Shown here: positions 51,704 through 60,558 of the stretch, piece by piece
Layout: each line of letters begins with the position of its first letter
Numbering within the stretch: the first letter of the stretch is position 1
From: Streptomyces sp. LUP47B
GTDB taxonomy: Bacteria > Actinomycetota > Actinomycetes > Streptomycetales > Streptomycetaceae
Direction of reading: 5' to 3'
NCBI RefSeq assembly: GCF_001746295.1
Contig: NZ_MJAH01000003.1
Coordinates: 327,922 to 391,921 of the forward strand
Length of the DNA: 64,000 nt
Program-made: the position numbers and the translations under genes
Notes under the pieces: generated by a model
Told to the model about the DNA's origin: nothing
Seen by the model: the letters and a program-made list of their open reading frames with translations, nothing else
Databases searched by the model: none

Positions 51704-52539
51704 CCAGACTCGTCAGTATGGCCAAGGGGATCGGCAGACTCGAGGACGACGGCGAGACCGTCGCCCTGCTCGACCTCGACGCGACGGACCTCGGTGCCGC
51801 CCTGCAGGCCGGCCTCGACATCACGTCCATCGCCACGGCCGCCGTCCGCGACCGGATACCCGCGACGCAGGCCCAGCTCATCGCGCCGGTGCCCAGACCC
51901 TCGAAGATCTGGGCAGTGGGTTACGCCTACGCCGGTCACCGCACCGAGGTGGGGTACACCGGCACGGTCGAGGACCCGGTCATCTTCCTGAAGGCCCCGT
52001 CCTCGGTGACCGGCCCAGGAGAGCGGATCCGTTTCCCCAAGGCGGCCCCCGACGAGGTCGACTACGAAGGCGAACTCGCGGTCGTCATCGGCAGGCGCGC
52101 CACCGACGTGTCGGAAGCGGACGCGTACTCCTTCGTCGCCGGCTTCACGATCTGCAACGACGTCAGCGCGCGCGACATCCAGAAGGGACGTGTCCCCGGC
52201 CGAGCCGCCGACGTCACCGCGGCCAAGAGCTTCGACACGTTCACCCCGATGGGCCCCGCCCTGGCCACGCTCGACGGGTTCACCGACCCCGACGACCTGC
52301 ACCTGCGCACCTGGGTCGGCGGCGAGCTGCGCCAGGACGCACGCACCTCCCAGCTGATTCACCCCGTCCCCGCCCTGGTCTCCTACCTGTCGCGGCAGAC
52401 GACGCTGGAGCCCGGCGACGTGATCGCGACCGGAACACCGTCCGGAGTCGGGCACAAACGCGGCCTGTACCTGCGGTCGGGCGTCGAGGTGCGGATCGAG
52501 ATCGAGGGGATCGGAATTCTCGTGAACACCTGCGCCTGA
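51700..52539 (+). CDS. Fumarylacetoacetate-hydrolase family protein
   Basis: 279 aa from GTG 51700, which overlaps the previous stop as GTGA. Domain features are [17 protein letters not shown], the metal-binding [14 protein letters not shown] (Asp, Glu), [31 protein letters not shown], and [13 protein letters not shown]. The family hydrolyses C-C bonds of acylpyruvates or decarboxylates/hydrates 2-oxoalkenoates after meta-ring cleavage. The context, with hydroxylase and VOC protein, supports a role in cleaving the open-ring product. Confidence 0.92.
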   Translation: MTRLVSMAKGIGRLEDDGETVALLDLDATDLGAALQAGLDITSIATAAVRDRIPATQAQLIAPVPRPSKIWAVGYAYAGHRTEVGYTGTVEDPVIFLKAPSSVTGPGERIRFPKAAPDEVDYEGELAVVIGRRATDVSEADAYSFVAGFTICNDVSARDIQKGRVPGRAADVTAAKSFDTFTPMGPALATLDGFTDPDDLHLRTWVGGELRQDARTSQLIHPVPALVSYLSRQTTLEPGDVIATGTPSGVGHKRGLYLRSGVEVRIEIEGIGILVNTCA

Positions 52540-52631
52540 AAAGCAGGGTCATGCTGACAGAGGGCAACGCCCTCGAAGTAACGTCCGGCGGCCATCACAA
52601 GTCGGCGGCCCTTCCATTGGAGGCCATGAAA

Positions 52632-53375
52632 ATGAGCGGTGACACCAAGAACGGTTTCGGTGGCGGAAACCCTTGGGACTACATTCAGCCCTGGGACGAT
52701 GAGCGTTTCGGCAAGGAAATTCAGGACGACGGCCAACGGGCGAAATGGGAGATGGCCGTGGCCATCGCCGGCGGGCTCCCGTACATTTGGCAGGAACTGG
52801 CCCGGCCCATCTCCGAAATCGTCTACGGTCTCCTCGAACTGCGTGCCGGAGACCGAGTTCTGCTCATCGGTGAGGGCATCGCGCCCGCCGGGTGGCTCGA
52901 AGACATGCGTGAGCTGGTGGGCCCCGAGGGCGCCGTGGACTCGGTGGAGATCATCCAGGACGGGCGGAAGGCGGTCCTGGGCCGCATCCCCGGCCGTAAC
53001 GGCCAGACCGGATGCTGGCGCTGGGACTACGCGGACTCGCTGGCGGACGAGTCGTACGACTGCGTCGCCGTGCTGCAGGCGACCCAGCACGCCGACGACT
53101 GGGAGGAGACGGCCGGGGACCTGCTGCGTGTCATGAAGCCCGGCCGTCGCATCGTGCTGGCCGAGTCGGTCCTGAAGGGCTCGGCGTTCTACGCCCGCAT
53201 CAACTCCGATGTCCATCTCCGCCAGTGGTTCGACAAGCTCTTCCAGCATGTTCCCGAGGAAGACATCCCGTATTACTCCGGGGAAGAGATCCGCGAAGCG
53301 TTCGGGGACCGGGTTGCCAACCCCCAACTGATGGAGTGGCGCGGCATCGAGATGTTCTGGGGTCGGAAGAAGTAA
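52632..53375 (+). CDS. Atypical class I methyltransferase-like protein in the catabolic cluster
   Basis: 247 aa from ATG 52632, with GGAGG 8 nt upstream; ATG 52626 is too close to that site. The N-terminal ~75 residues ([20 protein letters not shown], then [20 protein letters not shown]) are not a common domain. The Rossmann part follows: [20 protein letters not shown], where the usual GxGxG of motif I is GEGIA. The downstream strand is [15 protein letters not shown], and the UbiE-like motif is [19 protein letters not shown] binding is plausible but not certain. The role in a ring-degradation operon is not obvious. Confidence 0.75.
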   Translation: MSGDTKNGFGGGNPWDYIQPWDDERFGKEIQDDGQRAKWEMAVAIAGGLPYIWQELARPISEIVYGLLELRAGDRVLLIGEGIAPAGWLEDMRELVGPEGAVDSVEIIQDGRKAVLGRIPGRNGQTGCWRWDYADSLADESYDCVAVLQATQHADDWEETAGDLLRVMKPGRRIVLAESVLKGSAFYARINSDVHLRQWFDKLFQHVPEEDIPYYSGEEIREAFGDRVANPQLMEWRGIEMFWGRKK

Positions 53376-53421
53376 CCGCGCTTCGTTTCACCCCACGCCG
53401 CCCAGGGACAAGGAGGTCCCC

Positions 53422-54414
53422 GTGAAGGTCATCGAAGACGTCATGGTCTTGGGCTCTGCTCAGCCATTGCGCAGTGTCGCCCGCGACGAGCACCTGCTGC
53501 TGTCGCCCCCGCATCCGCCCAAGGTGCCCGTCAAACTGTGGCAGGACCACCCGCCGCTGAGCGTGGTGCATTACCCGCAGGAATACCAGGCAGAGGCATA
53601 CGCCCCACCACGCGGTGTGTACGAGAACGACGAAATCCGCGTCGAGTGGCAGAAACTGGACGGCAGGCAGCCTTTTTATCACCGTAACTGCGATGTGGAC
53701 GAGATCTCCTATCAGATCGCCGGCGAGCGCACGCTGATGAGTGAACTCGGCTCGATCGAATTCCAGCCCGGCGAGTTCTCCCGCATCCCCCGGGGTGTGG
53801 CCCACGACAACTACTGCCGTACCGAAAGCCACTTGCTGTTCTACATTCCGGCGCCGGTCACCGAGCTCCTGCCGGGCCGACGCGAGTCCCAGCCGATGTT
53901 CCCGCCGTTCCCCGGCTGGCAGCCGGGTGCGGCCAACGAGGCGGTCACCCAGTGCATGGCCGCACTCGGCCACGACATCACCGTCTTCGGGGTCGACGAG
54001 CAGCTCCTGCTCGACCAGGTGCACAGCGAGGACCGCCGGATGCCGGTACTGAGGGCCGATCCGGAGCAGGACGTCACCTGGCTGTACGGAACCGACGGCA
54101 TCCGCCTCGGAGCGGTCACCACCACGCCCGGCAGCGAACGCCGTTATCGCCGCACCCTCGATGCCGACGAGATCCAGTACCAGGCGGCCGGCCACCGGAC
54201 CCTGATCACCCAGCGCGGCATCGTCGACCTCGAGCCCGGCGATTTCGTGCGCATCCCGCTCGGCATCTCCCACACCAGCGTGGTGACCGAGCCCGGCCAC
54301 TACGTAAGTCTCCTCTCACGGCGGGAGCTGCCCCAGGTCGCCAAGACCTCTCGCACGGCCGACTCCTGCACACCCGAACGGCTCTCGAACCTCGACGTGG
54401 AGGTCCAACGATGA
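53422..54414 (+). CDS. Bicupin protein, distantly homogentisate-dioxygenase-like
   Basis: 330 aa from GTG 53422, with AAGGAGG upstream. Two cupin modules are visible. The first has FYHRNCDVDEISYQIAGERT and PGEFSRIPRGVAHDNYC. The second has YRRTLDADEIQYQAAGHRTL and PGDFVRIPLGISHTSV. The first resembles the FHRNxxxDE element of homogentisate dioxygenases; the second has Arg where metal-binding His would be. It is shorter than true homogentisate dioxygenase. It may be a ring-cleaving dioxygenase or an isomerase. Its stop overlaps the next gene by ATGA. Confidence 0.72.
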   Translation: MKVIEDVMVLGSAQPLRSVARDEHLLLSPPHPPKVPVKLWQDHPPLSVVHYPQEYQAEAYAPPRGVYENDEIRVEWQKLDGRQPFYHRNCDVDEISYQIAGERTLMSELGSIEFQPGEFSRIPRGVAHDNYCRTESHLLFYIPAPVTELLPGRRESQPMFPPFPGWQPGAANEAVTQCMAALGHDITVFGVDEQLLLDQVHSEDRRMPVLRADPEQDVTWLYGTDGIRLGAVTTTPGSERRYRRTLDADEIQYQAAGHRTLITQRGIVDLEPGDFVRIPLGISHTSVVTEPGHYVSLLSRRELPQVAKTSRTADSCTPERLSNLDVEVQR

Positions 54415-55514
54415 CCACGATGCTTGCCGTGCGAGCCCACCACGGCTCCGAAGTGCTCGTGCTCGACGAGATCTCCGTCCCCGAGCCCGGTCCGCTCGAC
54501 GTAGTCGTCAAGGTCGCCGCCGCCGGGCTGGCCCCGGGCATCATGCGGCTGCTCGACATGGGCGCGTTCAAGCATCTGCCCACCACCCTCGGCCACGAGG
54601 CCGCGGGCACCGTCACCGCCGTCGGCAGGGAAGTCACCGGGCACCGCGTCGGCGACCGGGTGCGTGTGCATCCCTTCCTCAACTGCCGTGCGTGCGACTA
54701 CTGCCGTACCGACCGGGACATGATGTGCGCCGAGCAGTCCATACTCGGCCACGCCGCCTTCGGTGACATCCCGATGCCGCTCTACGCGGAGTACCACAAC
54801 GGCGGACTCGCGGAATACGTACGGGTGCCCCACTGGCTCATCGATCCGCTGCCGGACTTCATCGGCTTCGACGTCGCGGCCAAGGTGCACGACATGGCCA
54901 ACGCCGTGCGCGCGCTCAAATGTGCCGAACTGCCCAGCGAATCCACCCTGGTGGTCACCGCGGCGACCGGAACCATGGGTACCGCGACGGTGAAGCTCGC
55001 GGAGCACTTCGGCGTCGCCCGGCTGATCCTCGTCGGCCGGGACGCCGAACGCCTCAACTCCGTCGCGGCGCTGTCCGGTAACGTCCCCGCCAGTGTCGTA
55101 GCCCTCGACGAACTGCCCGAAGACTGGGCGGCCGACGGCGCACTCACCCGCCGACTGCGTGAGACGGCACCCGAAGGGGTCCATGGCGTCATCGACTTCA
55201 TCCCCGAAGGACCGGCCATCGGCCAGGCCATGGCCGCGCTGGCCACCGGCGGCACACTGGTCCACATGGGAGGCAACTCCGCCCCGTTGCCGCTGATACC
55301 GATCGTCCAGATGATGCACTGCTGGCGCTTCGTCGCCACCCGCGCCTACACCCGCACGGACGCGCAGGACGTGCTGCGCCTGCTGGAGACCGGCGTCCTC
55401 ACCATCGATGAACTCATCACCCATCGATTCCCGCTCACCGACGCCATCAAGGCCATCGACGCCATACAGCAGCGCGCCGACAACCCGATGTGGATGACCG
55501 TGGTCAACCCCTGA
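54411..55514 (+). CDS. Zinc-type alcohol dehydrogenase-like protein lacking the catalytic Cys
   Basis: 367 aa from ATG 54411, with GGAGG 7 nt upstream. GroES-like domain: LGHEAAGTV keeps His-Glu, and the structural site CRACDYCRTDRDMMC is complete. The catalytic Cys position (normally CGxCGSD) reads AAGLAPGIMRLLDMG and carries none. The NAD(P) site is VVTAATGTMGTATVKLAEHF. Activity may therefore not follow the usual zinc mechanism. It closes the catabolic operon and probably oxidises or reduces a ring-cleavage product. Confidence 0.85.
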   Translation: MTTMLAVRAHHGSEVLVLDEISVPEPGPLDVVVKVAAAGLAPGIMRLLDMGAFKHLPTTLGHEAAGTVTAVGREVTGHRVGDRVRVHPFLNCRACDYCRTDRDMMCAEQSILGHAAFGDIPMPLYAEYHNGGLAEYVRVPHWLIDPLPDFIGFDVAAKVHDMANAVRALKCAELPSESTLVVTAATGTMGTATVKLAEHFGVARLILVGRDAERLNSVAALSGNVPASVVALDELPEDWAADGALTRRLRETAPEGVHGVIDFIPEGPAIGQAMAALATGGTLVHMGGNSAPLPLIPIVQMMHCWRFVATRAYTRTDAQDVLRLLETGVLTIDELITHRFPLTDAIKAIDAIQQRADNPMWMTVVNP

Positions 55515-55563
55515 CCCGACGCTCGGGTCCAGCACGGTGCTCTGCGGAGCGGGCTCGGATCCA

Positions 55564-55605
55564 GCGACTCAGATGCCGCGACTCAGATACCGCGACTCAG
55601 GTCCA
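55564..55605 (+). repeat. Three 14-bp tandem direct repeats in a gene leader
   Basis: GCGACTCAGATGCC (55564-55577), GCGACTCAGATACC (55578-55591) and GCGACTCAGGTCCA (55592-55605) follow one another without gap, starting about 50 bp after the dehydrogenase stop and ending 18 bp before GTG 55624. A decayed copy, GCTCGGATCCA, precedes them. They could be a tandem operator or a slippage-prone repeat. Confidence 0.7.
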
Positions 55606-55623
55606 GCGAGAGGAAACCGGAAA

Positions 55624-56511
55624 GTGTCCGAGACAGAAGCCGTACGCGGCGAAGAGCAGCCCTTGCTCACGGTGGTCGGAGCCGCCGGCCTCTGCGGTAC
55701 GCACGTACTTCAGGCGGCTCGGCAGGCACCGTTCCGGGTCCGTGCCGTGGTGCACGGGCCGGCGGGGCGGGAGCGTGTGGCCGCCCTGGGTGCCGACGAG
55801 ATCGTCCAGGCGGATCTGGCGGAGCCAGAATCCGTCCGCCAGGCGCTGAAGGACACCGACCTGGTGTTCATGATCCCTCCTGCGTTCCACCCGGAGGAGG
55901 ACGTCTTCGCGAGCAGGGCGCTCGAAGCGGCCGAGCACGCCGGTGCGCGCCGGTTCGTGTACCTGTCCGTCCTCCATCCGCACACCCCCGGGCTGCGCCA
56001 TCACCTGCGCAAGGCGAACGCCGAGGCCGCCGTGCGGGCTTCGGGCCTGGACTGGACGATCCTCCAGCCCTCGATGTTCGCCCAGATCGTCCTGTCGACG
56101 TGGGGGAGGGCTCCGGCCGGGCACGTGAACGTGCCGTTCGACGTCCACAACGAGTTCTCGTTCATCGACCTGCGTGACCTCGGTGAAGTCGGCGTCAAGG
56201 TGCTCTCCGAACAGGGACACGGCTCGGCGACCTACGAACTCGCCGGACCAGCGCTGACGTTGGCCGAGGCGGTGCGCCTCGCCGGGCGGGCACGAGGAGT
56301 GGATCTGGAGGCGAGGACGGTGGACTGGGCGGACGCACCGCTCCCGCCAGGAGTGGCGGACGACCCGTCCCGGGGCCCCGACATGCGTGCCATGTGGCAG
56401 GACTACGACCGGCACGGCCTGCACGGCAACAGCAACGTCCTGCGGATGCTGCTCGGCCGCGAACCCGCGTCCTTCGTGGAAGCGGCCGCCGCGTTCGCCG
56501 CGCGCGGCTGA
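55624..56511 (+). CDS. NmrA-like NAD(P)-binding protein
   Basis: 295 aa from GTG 55624. The Rossmann site is LLTVVGAAGLCGTHVLQAAR (GxxGxxG form GAAGLCG), followed by ALGADEIVQADLAEPESVRQ, VFMIPPAFHPEEDVFA, RRFVYLSVLHPH and WTILQPSMFAQ. This is the NmrA/atypical SDR family; some members sense NADP, others are reductases. The catalytic Tyr-Lys pair of classical SDRs is absent. It lies downstream of the catabolic operon but behind its own repeats. Confidence 0.85.
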   Translation: MSETEAVRGEEQPLLTVVGAAGLCGTHVLQAARQAPFRVRAVVHGPAGRERVAALGADEIVQADLAEPESVRQALKDTDLVFMIPPAFHPEEDVFASRALEAAEHAGARRFVYLSVLHPHTPGLRHHLRKANAEAAVRASGLDWTILQPSMFAQIVLSTWGRAPAGHVNVPFDVHNEFSFIDLRDLGEVGVKVLSEQGHGSATYELAGPALTLAEAVRLAGRARGVDLEARTVDWADAPLPPGVADDPSRGPDMRAMWQDYDRHGLHGNSNVLRMLLGREPASFVEAAAAFAARG

Positions 56512-56582
56512 GCTCGGCCTGCCACTCGTAGCGACCGGGCACCCGCTCGCTCGGCGCGACGGTGCAACCGAGCCTCCACTCC

Positions 56583-56632
56583 CGCCCGTTGTCCTTCCGT
56601 CCGGTACGAACCGTTCGGAAGGACAACGGGCG
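56583..56632. terminator. 17-bp perfect hairpin in a 336-nt gap
   Basis: The arm CGCCCGTTGTCCTTCCG (56583-56599) pairs perfectly with 56616-56632 around a 16-nt loop that itself can form CGGT/ACCG. GAACCGTTC in the right half (56608-56616) recurs at 56635-56643. It follows the NmrA-like gene by about 70 nt and may terminate that transcript or be a mobile-element relic. The rest of 56512-56773 shows nothing recognisable. Confidence 0.65.
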
Positions 56633-56773
56633 TCGAACCGTTCTGTCCGAAAAGGAAGGTGGTCTTCTCGGGCCGCCTTTGCCCAAACCGCGCGATACCG
56701 CCCATTCGGTCGCACTGCCCCTCCGGCGTCGTCGCGAGGGAGGCAGAACTCTCCAGCAATCACGCTCCGCTTG

Positions 56774-56834
56774 TTGACGTGTCGCTCGTCACATGAGTAC
56801 TGTCCCGGCACTTCGAGCGTTTGAAACGATTCAA
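56774..56834 (+). promoter_or_regulatory. Rhamnosidase promoter with LacI-type operator
   Basis: TTGACG (56774-56779) and TACTGT (56798-56803) are 18 bp apart. Behind them lies TTGAAACGATTCAA (56821-56834), a near-perfect dyad with a central CG, the classic LacI-family operator form. It overlaps the likely transcript start region and sits 13 bp before the gene's ATG. Confidence 0.7.
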
Positions 56835-56847
56835 TCCTGGAGGTGTC

Positions 56848-59800
56848 ATGCTCCGAACACGCTCGCTCCTACTCCAACTCCTCAGAGCCCTTGTGGTGTT
56901 GGCCGTCGTCGCAAGCGTGGCGACCCTGCCGGCGTCCGTGTCCTCCGCGGCGTCGGAGCCGGACTCGCCGTTCGCCGTGAACGCTTTGACCACCAACGGC
57001 CGGGTGAACCCGCTGGGCATCGGCGGCGAGGAGCCCGTCTTCGGCTGGCAGTTGGCGTCCGCCCGGCGAGCGACGTCGCAGAAGGCCTACGAGATCCAGG
57101 TCGGACGCGCGCCGGGGTCTGCCGATGTCTGGTCGTCCGGCAGGGTGAGGTCCGACCGCCAGGTCGACGTGCGGTACGGCGGCCCCGCACTGGAGCCGGC
57201 CACCCGCTACTACTGGCACGTCCGGGCCTGGGACGACAAGGGAACCGCGAGCCGGTGGAGCACCGACGCGCACTTCGAGACGGGTCTGCTGGAGCCCGGC
57301 GACTGGGGCGGTGCCCAGTGGATCACTCGTCCAGCGCCGCCGAGTGAGCTGGACAAGTGGACCGACTACACGGCCACGGTCGAGTTCAAGCTCGACAACG
57401 CCGCCTTCGGCATGTTCCTGCGCGCCCCCGACGTGAGCAACGGGTACATGTGGCAGTTCAGCGTCACCGGCCCGACCCCGATGCTGCGACTGCACAAGCA
57501 GGTCAAGGGCAACTACTCCGTCGTCCAGGAGGTGGATCTCGCGCCCTACGGCTTCACCGACGCGGATCTCCTCGCCGACCGGCACACCGTCCGCTACGAC
57601 GTGGCGGGCAGCACCATCACGACGACGCTCGACGGCAAGCAGGTCAACACCTTCACGGACTCCACGTTCACCAAGGGCTACATCGGCTTCCGCACACACT
57701 CCTGTTGCGGCGAACGGGGAACCGTCTACGACGCCGTCGTGACCGGCGCCGACGGCGGCACCCTGCTCGACACCGACTTCGCGTCCGGCCGCAATCCGTT
57801 CACCGACGGTGAGATCGTCGACTCCGCCCTCGCGGTGTCCGGCACCACCGACGCCCTGTACGGCCCCGCGGCCCGACCGCTGCCCTTGCTGCGCAAGGAC
57901 TTCGGGACACAGACCGGCAAGAAGGTCGCCTCCGCGCGCGTCTACGCATCAGCACTCGGCCTGTACGAGCTGGAGATCAACGGCAAGGCGGTCGGCGACC
58001 AGGTGCTCGCCCCGGGCTGGACGAACTACGACAAGCGCATCCAGTCCCAGACCTACGACGTGACGAAGCTGCTCGCGAGCGGCGACAACGTGATCGGCGC
58101 GTCCCTGGCGAGCGGCTGGTGGGCCGGCAAGGTCGGGATCGGCTGGAGCCGTCAGTACGGGGACACCCCCGCTCTCGTGGCGAGGATGCGCATCACCTAC
58201 ACCGACGGCTCGACCCAGTGGGTCGCCACGGACGATTCGTGGAAGGCGGCGGAGGGACCCTACGCGAAGGCCGACCTGCAGGACGGCGAGACGTATGACG
58301 CCCGTCTGGAGCCGACGGGCTGGAGCCGACCGGGATTCGACGACGCGCGGTGGGAACCCGTCGCGAGCCTGGAGTCCCGTACCGCCCTCCTGGTCCCGCA
58401 GAGTGACGAGCCCGTGCGCCGGACCCAGGTGCTCAACGCCCGGAAGATGACGGAGCCCACCCCCGGAACGTACGTCTACGACCTCGGCCAGAACATGGTC
58501 GGCGTGTCACGGCTGACCCTCACCGGCTCCACCGGCCAGACGGCCAGGATCCGCTACGCGGAGGTACTCAACAAGAACGGCACCCTCTACACCGACAACT
58601 TCCGCAGTGCCAAGGTTACCGACCGCTACACCTTCGCCCAGTCGGGAAAGGCCACCTACGAGCCCACCTTCACTCAGCACGGGTTCCGCTACGTCGAGAT
58701 CACCGGCGTGACCGAACCTCCCGCGCTTTCCGACGTCAAGGGCGTCGTGTGGGGTTCCGACCTCCCCACCACCGGCACGTTGAGGACCTCGGACACCATG
58801 CTCGACCAACTGGTGAGCAACATCTCCTGGAGTCAGCGGGGCAACTTCCTCTCCATCCCCACCGACACCCCCGCCCGCGACGAACGACTGGGATGGACGG
58901 GAGACATCAGCCTGTTCGCGCCGACGGCCAACTACCTCGTCGACACCCGCGCGTTCCTCTCCCACTGGATGGCGGACGTACGCAACTCCCAGCACCCCGA
59001 CGGTGACTTGCCGGCAGTCGTACCGTCCCCTCAGGGCCAGTTGAGCGACAGCGGTGTCGGCTGGTCCGACGTGATGATCACCGTGCCGTACTCGGTGTGG
59101 CATGCGTTTGACGACACCCGCATCCTGCGGGAGAACTATGCGGCCATGCAGAAGTTCTTCCAGTTTGTGCGCGACAGCGCCGGACCGGACCTGCTCGAGC
59201 CCGGCCGCACCACGTTCTTCACCAACGACTGGCTCAACCTGGACGACCCGACCGAGCAGGGCATCCTGGGCACGGCCTACTACGCCGAGGACGCCCGCAT
59301 GATGGCCGAGGTGGCGGGGGCCCTGGGCGACACGGAGGCGGCGTCCGACTACGGCAAGCTCTCCGCCGACATCCGCGACGCCTTCACCAAGGCCTACGTC
59401 GCAGCCGACGGCACCGTCAAAGGCAACTCGCAGACGGGGTACGCCCTGTCCCTCGGCATGAACCTGATCTCCGATCCGGCACTGGTCGACAAGGCCGGCG
59501 AGAAGTTCGTGGCCAAACTCGCCCTCACCGACTACCACTTGAGGACCGGGTTCATCGGCACACCACTGCTGCTGCCCGCGCTGAGCAGGATCGGCCGGGA
59601 CGACCTCGCCTACAAGATGCTGCTGCACAAGGACTACCCGTCCTGGGGCTACGAGGTCGCCAACGGAGCCACCACCATGTGGGAGCGCTGGAACTCGATC
59701 ATGCCTGACGGCAGCTTCGGCCCGGTCGACATGAACTCCTTCAACCACTACGCCTACGGTGCCGTGGGTAACTGGATGTTCCAGAACATCGGCGGCCTCT

Positions 59801-60135
59801 CCGCGATCGGACCCGGCTACAAGCGCTCCCGGATCGCGCCGGTGCCCGGCGGAAACCTGACGCAGGGATCAGGAAGCCTCAAGACCGTCTACGGCCCGCT
59901 GTCCTCGCGGTGGAGCACCCGCAACGGCGCTCTCGACCTGAAGGTGACGGTGCCGGTCAACACCGTCGCGGAGGTCCACGTACCGGCGAAGAGCCGGTGG
60001 GCGGTCACCGAGGGCGGCCGACGGGCCGAGGCCGCCAAGGGAATCCGCTTCCTCCGGATGGAGAACGGGGCCGCCGTGTTCGAGGTCGGCTCGGGGTCCT
60101 ACAGCTTCGGCGTCGACACCGTCCACGGCGGCTGA
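56848..60135 (+). CDS. Secreted GH78 alpha-L-rhamnosidase
   Basis: 1,095 aa from ATG 56848, with GGAGG 7 nt upstream. A signal peptide (LLLQLLRALVVLAVVASVAT, cut near ASVSSAAS) is followed by an N-terminal Ig-like domain, an inserted LamG/concanavalin-like segment (about 170-330: DYTATVEFKLDNAAFGMFLR), the rhamnosidase beta domains, the (alpha/alpha)6 barrel and a C-terminal beta domain. The catalytic acid region is DERLGWTGD (Asp678 on), and the base is probably Glu946 in TTMWERW. It releases terminal L-rhamnose from plant glycosides or polysaccharides outside the cell. Confidence 0.95.
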   Translation: MLRTRSLLLQLLRALVVLAVVASVATLPASVSSAASEPDSPFAVNALTTNGRVNPLGIGGEEPVFGWQLASARRATSQKAYEIQVGRAPGSADVWSSGRVRSDRQVDVRYGGPALEPATRYYWHVRAWDDKGTASRWSTDAHFETGLLEPGDWGGAQWITRPAPPSELDKWTDYTATVEFKLDNAAFGMFLRAPDVSNGYMWQFSVTGPTPMLRLHKQVKGNYSVVQEVDLAPYGFTDADLLADRHTVRYDVAGSTITTTLDGKQVNTFTDSTFTKGYIGFRTHSCCGERGTVYDAVVTGADGGTLLDTDFASGRNPFTDGEIVDSALAVSGTTDALYGPAARPLPLLRKDFGTQTGKKVASARVYASALGLYELEINGKAVGDQVLAPGWTNYDKRIQSQTYDVTKLLASGDNVIGASLASGWWAGKVGIGWSRQYGDTPALVARMRITYTDGSTQWVATDDSWKAAEGPYAKADLQDGETYDARLEPTGWSRPGFDDARWEPVASLESRTALLVPQSDEPVRRTQVLNARKMTEPTPGTYVYDLGQNMVGVSRLTLTGSTGQTARIRYAEVLNKNGTLYTDNFRSAKVTDRYTFAQSGKATYEPTFTQHGFRYVEITGVTEPPALSDVKGVVWGSDLPTTGTLRTSDTMLDQLVSNISWSQRGNFLSIPTDTPARDERLGWTGDISLFAPTANYLVDTRAFLSHWMADVRNSQHPDGDLPAVVPSPQGQLSDSGVGWSDVMITVPYSVWHAFDDTRILRENYAAMQKFFQFVRDSAGPDLLEPGRTTFFTNDWLNLDDPTEQGILGTAYYAEDARMMAEVAGALGDTEAASDYGKLSADIRDAFTKAYVAADGTVKGNSQTGYALSLGMNLISDPALVDKAGEKFVAKLALTDYHLRTGFIGTPLLLPALSRIGRDDLAYKMLLHKDYPSWGYEVANGATTMWERWNSIMPDGSFGPVDMNSFNHYAYGAVGNWMFQNIGGLSAIGPGYKRSRIAPVPGGNLTQGSGSLKTVYGPLSSRWSTRNGALDLKVTVPVNTVAEVHVPAKSRWAVTEGGRRAEAAKGIRFLRMENGAAVFEVGSGSYSFGVDTVHGG

Positions 60136-60558
60136 GCGGCGAAGACCATCGCGGCCCTCTTCGAGAGGGCTGCCCGGCGCTCACGGCCTTCCCCTGTCGC
60201 ATCCCGTCCCGGCGGCAGGGGAGCGTCGCTCCAGGACATCGGCAGCCGGCGTGGGGACGCAGCCGGCTGTGCCTATGCCACTCCCCAGGCCGAGCTCAAT
60301 CCCGACGCTTTGCCGGCGCCGGCCCTGCGTGGCACGGCCTGAATGCGCCGTGCCGCACCCGGGTCAGGCAGAGCCTGATCGCACTGTCAGTGCAGCCGTA
60401 TGAAAGCCGCCGGCCTGTCGGAAATCCTTCGCCGGCCCGCTCCGGATGTCGGTTCTCCAGGTATTTGAGGTCGTGGCTGGCATCGGACGAGGACGTGGCC
60501 GGAAGCTGACTGCGCTGCGAGTCGAGTGCGGCATCGCCGTGCCATGAGGGAGAGTTCT
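60136..60558. other. Intergenic gap of 423 nt with terminator
   Basis: The rhamnosidase gene is followed by GCCCTCT-TCG-AGAGGGC (60154-60170), a 7-bp terminator hairpin 19 nt past the stop. The rest of the gap carries short unassigned frames and should contain the exporter promoter, but no clear boxes are visible. Confidence 0.55.
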
